Translations under genes and position numbers: made by a program
Source of the DNA: CAZABG01 sp964483465
GTDB taxonomy: Bacteria; Chlamydiota; Chlamydiia; Chlamydiales; Parachlamydiaceae
Direction of reading: 5' to 3'
Assembly (NCBI GenBank): GCA_964483465.1
Contig: CAZABG010000097.1
Location: 1-8,241, forward strand
DNA length: 8,241 nt
Part shown: in pieces, positions 5,439 to 8,241 of the stretch
Layout: the number at the start of each line of letters is the position of its first letter
Numbering within the stretch: position 1 is the first letter of the stretch
Notes under the pieces: model-generated
Database searches by the model: none
Told to the model about the DNA's origin: nothing
Seen by the model: only the letters and a program-made list of their open reading frames with translations

Positions 5439-8241
5439 ATGAACACCTACATATCCTCGCTTGTCCAAGAAAAACAGCAAACATTTAATTTACTTATCGA
5501 GGTAGATAGTTCAGTTAACATCACCAGCAGTAAAATAAAAGAATTCATTCCCTACATATTAAAAGACCGCGAATCTTCTCAAGATAAAATAACAATCCTT
5601 GCCTATGACAAGAATAGCGATGAAATTAAAATTCAAATCGATAAAAAACAATTCACCATCAAAAAGGAAGATAAATCTGACATTAGCGTAATCAGTTTTA
5701 AAGTACTTAAGACAGCTCCCTTGAAAACCGAAAAAGAAAAACCCGACTTCTTAACCCGATTGATGATGTTAATGAGCCGTCATACGGCATTAAGAGCGAT
5801 TCCTATATTTGGCTGGCTTACAGCAGTCGTTTGGGCCCTATTTTTTCCTCAAAAATCCACAGATCTTGATCCTTACGCGTTAGAGGCAACACCGGAAACC
5901 TTTTTGGATCATCTCGATTTTTTTAAAGAGCAAATTAGCGCCCAATCAGGCGAACACCTAACAGAAGAACAAAAACAAACGCTTGCTCAGTATTCAAACG
6001 ACCTGGATATAGCAAAAAAATATGGCAGCGAGATCCTTCATGCCCTTAAAAGTGGCGATATCTCCCATGTAGCAAAAAGGCTAGCAGACGAAATTATTGA
6101 TTCGGAAGAATCAAGAATATCTATTCCTCTTGGGTTTTTTCATGAGGGAAGATATTGCCCTATCCTGCTTACATTCTATAAAAAAGGCGAAGAACATTTC
6201 TGCCAGCTCATCCATATTGATCCAAGTCTAGGCGATAAAATTAAGCCCATACAGGAATTTAAGCTAAAAAAATTTGATCCTGACACAATTGAACGGATAC
6301 TTTATTCCCTCATACCCTTTCAAAAGAAAACGAGTTATACGCCAAAAGAGGCAACGCGATCTGCACTAGATGACATCCAAGATTTAAAAGCCATTCAACA
6401 TAAACCTGGTTATGCGCTTAAGGAAAAAAAAGGCAAGCTAGAGGCATTTAAAGAGGTTTACGACGCGCTTAAATCGGGTAAAATGGATCAGGATATTAGA
6501 GAATCCCAAGATATCGTTAAGAAAGCCTTTGATGAAAATAACACCCTCATAGAAGAAAGCGGGCAATCAAAAGTCATATATAATGACGAGAGTAAATTGA
6601 GCTACTTAGAGCAAATAATTCCTATTATGGAAAAAGAGATTGCTCAGATGGAAGAATCTCAGCGGAAGAAAGGAGGTTTTAGTCCCGACTTGCGCAATCC
6701 CGCTTCCTTAATCAGTCAAATAATTCTAGATCAAGGCGCAGAATCAATCCCTTCCTCTTTGAGCATTACGACATCAAAAAATTGGGCGCATATTCTCTTA
6801 ATTGAAATGAGTCAAAGAGATGCAGAATTAACACGCGAAATGGAGCTAGGGATTGAATTTAACCTTGTACTGAATCTTATCTCTAAAGAATTAAATAAAA
6901 TTGAAGCATCTTCAACGGATTCAATACTTAATCGTAAAAAAGATCTATTAAATCTAAAACGCAAAATAGATCATCTCGAAAAACAGTTTAAAAAAGAACA
7001 TCTTGAAATTGATAGTTTGAAAGAAGACTCTTTCAAAAATATCAAAGAAAAAATACGTCAACTTGAAAGTGTCTTGAACGAACAGCGATACAGCGACTTA
7101 AATCAAGTGAAGATCCCTGCAAAAGCCTTGGACATTTCTTTTCCAGGCCTCGTTAAAAATATAGACTCGCAAAATAACCAAGCCGAAATAACACGTATTT
7201 TAGACCAGCTTCAAAATGGATTAACGGATCCATTTAATCTCGATAACTTGAACTCTATGCTAAAATTAATTGGAGATTTGGAGCAGAAGGGCGCTTATTC
7301 TGAGGTTATCAGTTATGTACACTCATTATTATCATTACTCCCTGGCCCAAATGATGAAAAATGGAATAATCTCGATTTAGATAAATCCAATTCGATAAGC
7401 GAAGGGCTTGAAAATGCCATTCGAGCCTCCTGGGAAGCTCATTTACGCTTGAACCAGTCCCACATATGGCCCAACCATCTTCTTTCCATACTAAATGCTC
7501 AGGCTATTCAATATACGCTCCTGAATAGCCGTTATAGAAAAATAAAAGAAAAGTTCAATGATGTCTCTCTTGTTAACAAGCTAAGAACCGGCCGTTTATC
7601 GATCGATGAAATCAAAGAGTTTGGAACTAAGGCAAAAGAGCAAGAATTGACAAAAGAAGAGCTTGCATCCCTCATAGCCGGCGAAGCCATGCTGTATTTG
7701 CCGCAATTAGATTATATTCTTCGAAGCCATCCTTACTATCGATTTACACGCTTTCCGGAAATGACTTCCAAAATTGACGCCTTGATTAAATTTTATGGCG
7801 ATATTCAACCTGCAAATCCCCTCCTTCTAGATTCTTATCGAAACGTACGTGACGACAACCTTAAAGATGCTAAATTTCTTCAAAATCTTGCCCTTGCACT
7901 TGAAGGTTTTGATGGGACTCAAGTCAATGAAAAGGAGATATGGGCAAGCTCTTGGAATAAGGAATCTATAAACCCAAAATGTCCCCTACCAATACTTTTA
8001 AGCCAGATAAGGCAATCAAATGTCTATATTCAATCTCTTTTACACCCTGAATCGGCATTAAAAAGAGGCTTTGGTGGAACGATTGAGATGGCACTATGGG
8101 CAAAAAAAATTGTTCAAGAAGGAGCCGTAGCAAATGAAGATGAAGAAGCTAAGTATAAAAGAGCAGGGATTGTAGAAGCTAAAGAGCGGCGTGAAATGGT
8201 TAACAGAATGAAGCCGCCTTTAAAAATTCAAATAGGAAAAG
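5439..8241 (+). CDS. Large hypothetical protein with one N-terminal membrane segment; 3' end beyond window
   Basis: The frame runs from ATG 5439 to the last base without a stop: 934 full codons plus one base. A TAA in frame at 5433-5435 excludes an earlier start, and the next methionines come only near residue 108. I do not recognise the family. Residues 1-100 are hydrophilic and predicted alpha/beta. Residues 115-137 (TALRAIPIFGWLTAVVWALF core) are the only likely membrane span, so the long C-terminal part would lie on one side. Residues 229-262 hold a compact aromatic/beta-rich stretch beginning IPLGFFHEGRYCPILL, with Cys240, Cys255 and His259; this could be a small folded domain, but I see no clear catalytic signature. 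A charged coiled coil spans about 480-547, followed by mostly helical sequence with many Leu/Lys/Glu. Without a Shine-Dalgarno, it may be read from a leaderless message. It diverges from the J-domain gene, which suggests shared control. That it is a real gene is highly likely from the uninterrupted length; function is unknown. Confidence 0.88.
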   Translation, partial: MNTYISSLVQEKQQTFNLLIEVDSSVNITSSKIKEFIPYILKDRESSQDKITILAYDKNSDEIKIQIDKKQFTIKKEDKSDISVISFKVLKTAPLKTEKEKPDFLTRLMMLMSRHTALRAIPIFGWLTAVVWALFFPQKSTDLDPYALEATPETFLDHLDFFKEQISAQSGEHLTEEQKQTLAQYSNDLDIAKKYGSEILHALKSGDISHVAKRLADEIIDSEESRISIPLGFFHEGRYCPILLTFYKKGEEHFCQLIHIDPSLGDKIKPIQEFKLKKFDPDTIERILYSLIPFQKKTSYTPKEATRSALDDIQDLKAIQHKPGYALKEKKGKLEAFKEVYDALKSGKMDQDIRESQDIVKKAFDENNTLIEESGQSKVIYNDESKLSYLEQIIPIMEKEIAQMEESQRKKGGFSPDLRNPASLISQIILDQGAESIPSSLSITTSKNWAHILLIEMSQRDAELTREMELGIEFNLVLNLISKELNKIEASSTDSILNRKKDLLNLKRKIDHLEKQFKKEHLEIDSLKEDSFKNIKEKIRQLESVLNEQRYSDLNQVKIPAKALDISFPGLVKNIDSQNNQAEITRILDQLQNGLTDPFNLDNLNSMLKLIGDLEQKGAYSEVISYVHSLLSLLPGPNDEKWNNLDLDKSNSISEGLENAIRASWEAHLRLNQSHIWPNHLLSILNAQAIQYTLLNSRYRKIKEKFNDVSLVNKLRTGRLSIDEIKEFGTKAKEQELTKEELASLIAGEAMLYLPQLDYILRSHPYYRFTRFPEMTSKIDALIKFYGDIQPANPLLLDSYRNVRDDNLKDAKFLQNLALALEGFDGTQVNEKEIWASSWNKESINPKCPLPILLSQIRQSNVYIQSLLHPESALKRGFGGTIEMALWAKKIVQEGAVANEDEEAKYKRAGIVEAKERREMVNRMKPPLKIQIGK

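Noticed and set aside
6123..6224. Cysteine-protease-like domain in the large protein (Cys240, Cys255, His259)
   Set aside because: No ordered Cys/His/Asp catalytic motif of a known peptidase family is visible; the segment is reported only as a possible small domain.
1..8241. tRNA, rRNA, CRISPR array, insertion sequence or att site
   Set aside because: No cloverleaf, regular repeat-spacer pattern, transposase motif or flanking target duplication was seen by eye on either strand.

Overview
The window suggests a member of the Chlamydiae, probably an environmental (Parachlamydia/Waddlia/Simkania-like) lineage rather than Chlamydia itself. The main evidence is a complete 860-residue ClpB disaggregase whose N-domain and linker (LLLAFW-type motif near residue 110, DSPTAES at 149-155, KYCKNLT at 162-168) read like chlamydial ClpB as I remember it. 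A decayed ispG fragment also fits the chlamydial form of that enzyme. The other three genes are AT-rich and I cannot name their families, which fits the accessory gene content of amoeba-associated chlamydiae. The lineage call is inference from memory, not a database search.

Layout, left to right. (1) Positions 1-243, minus strand: the start of an ispG (gcpE) reading frame, cut by the window edge and broken by an in-frame TAA, so most likely a pseudogene or duplicated remnant. (2) 244-333: a short gap with two tandem hairpins, the right one a plausible terminator for the next gene. (3) 334-1401, minus strand: a 355-residue protein of unknown function. (4) 1402-1569: a divergent control region with a degenerate CIRCE operator (HrcA heat-shock site) in exact 9-9-9 geometry and a 7-bp inverted repeat abutting it. 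(5) 1570-4152, plus strand: clpB. (6) 4153-4237: a convergent gap with a strong 8-bp GC-rich hairpin. (7) 4238-5305, minus strand: a protein with a J-domain at its extreme C-terminus. (8) 5306-5438: a second divergent control region, very AT-rich, with repeated AATTAAG heptamers and TATAAT boxes only 6-7 nt from each start codon. (9) 5439 to the right edge, plus strand: at least 934 codons of an open reading frame for a large, mostly soluble protein with one predicted N-terminal membrane segment and a coiled coil.

How the parts may work together. ClpB rescues aggregated proteins together with DnaK and a J-protein, and the CIRCE-like site would put it under the same heat-shock repressor as groE and dnaK. 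The divergent 355-residue gene shares that operator region and may be co-induced. A J-domain protein converges on clpB and diverges from the very large membrane-anchored protein. One working idea is that the J-protein recruits Hsp70 to a client or complex that includes the large protein. This is inference from gene order; no sequence evidence shows a physical link.
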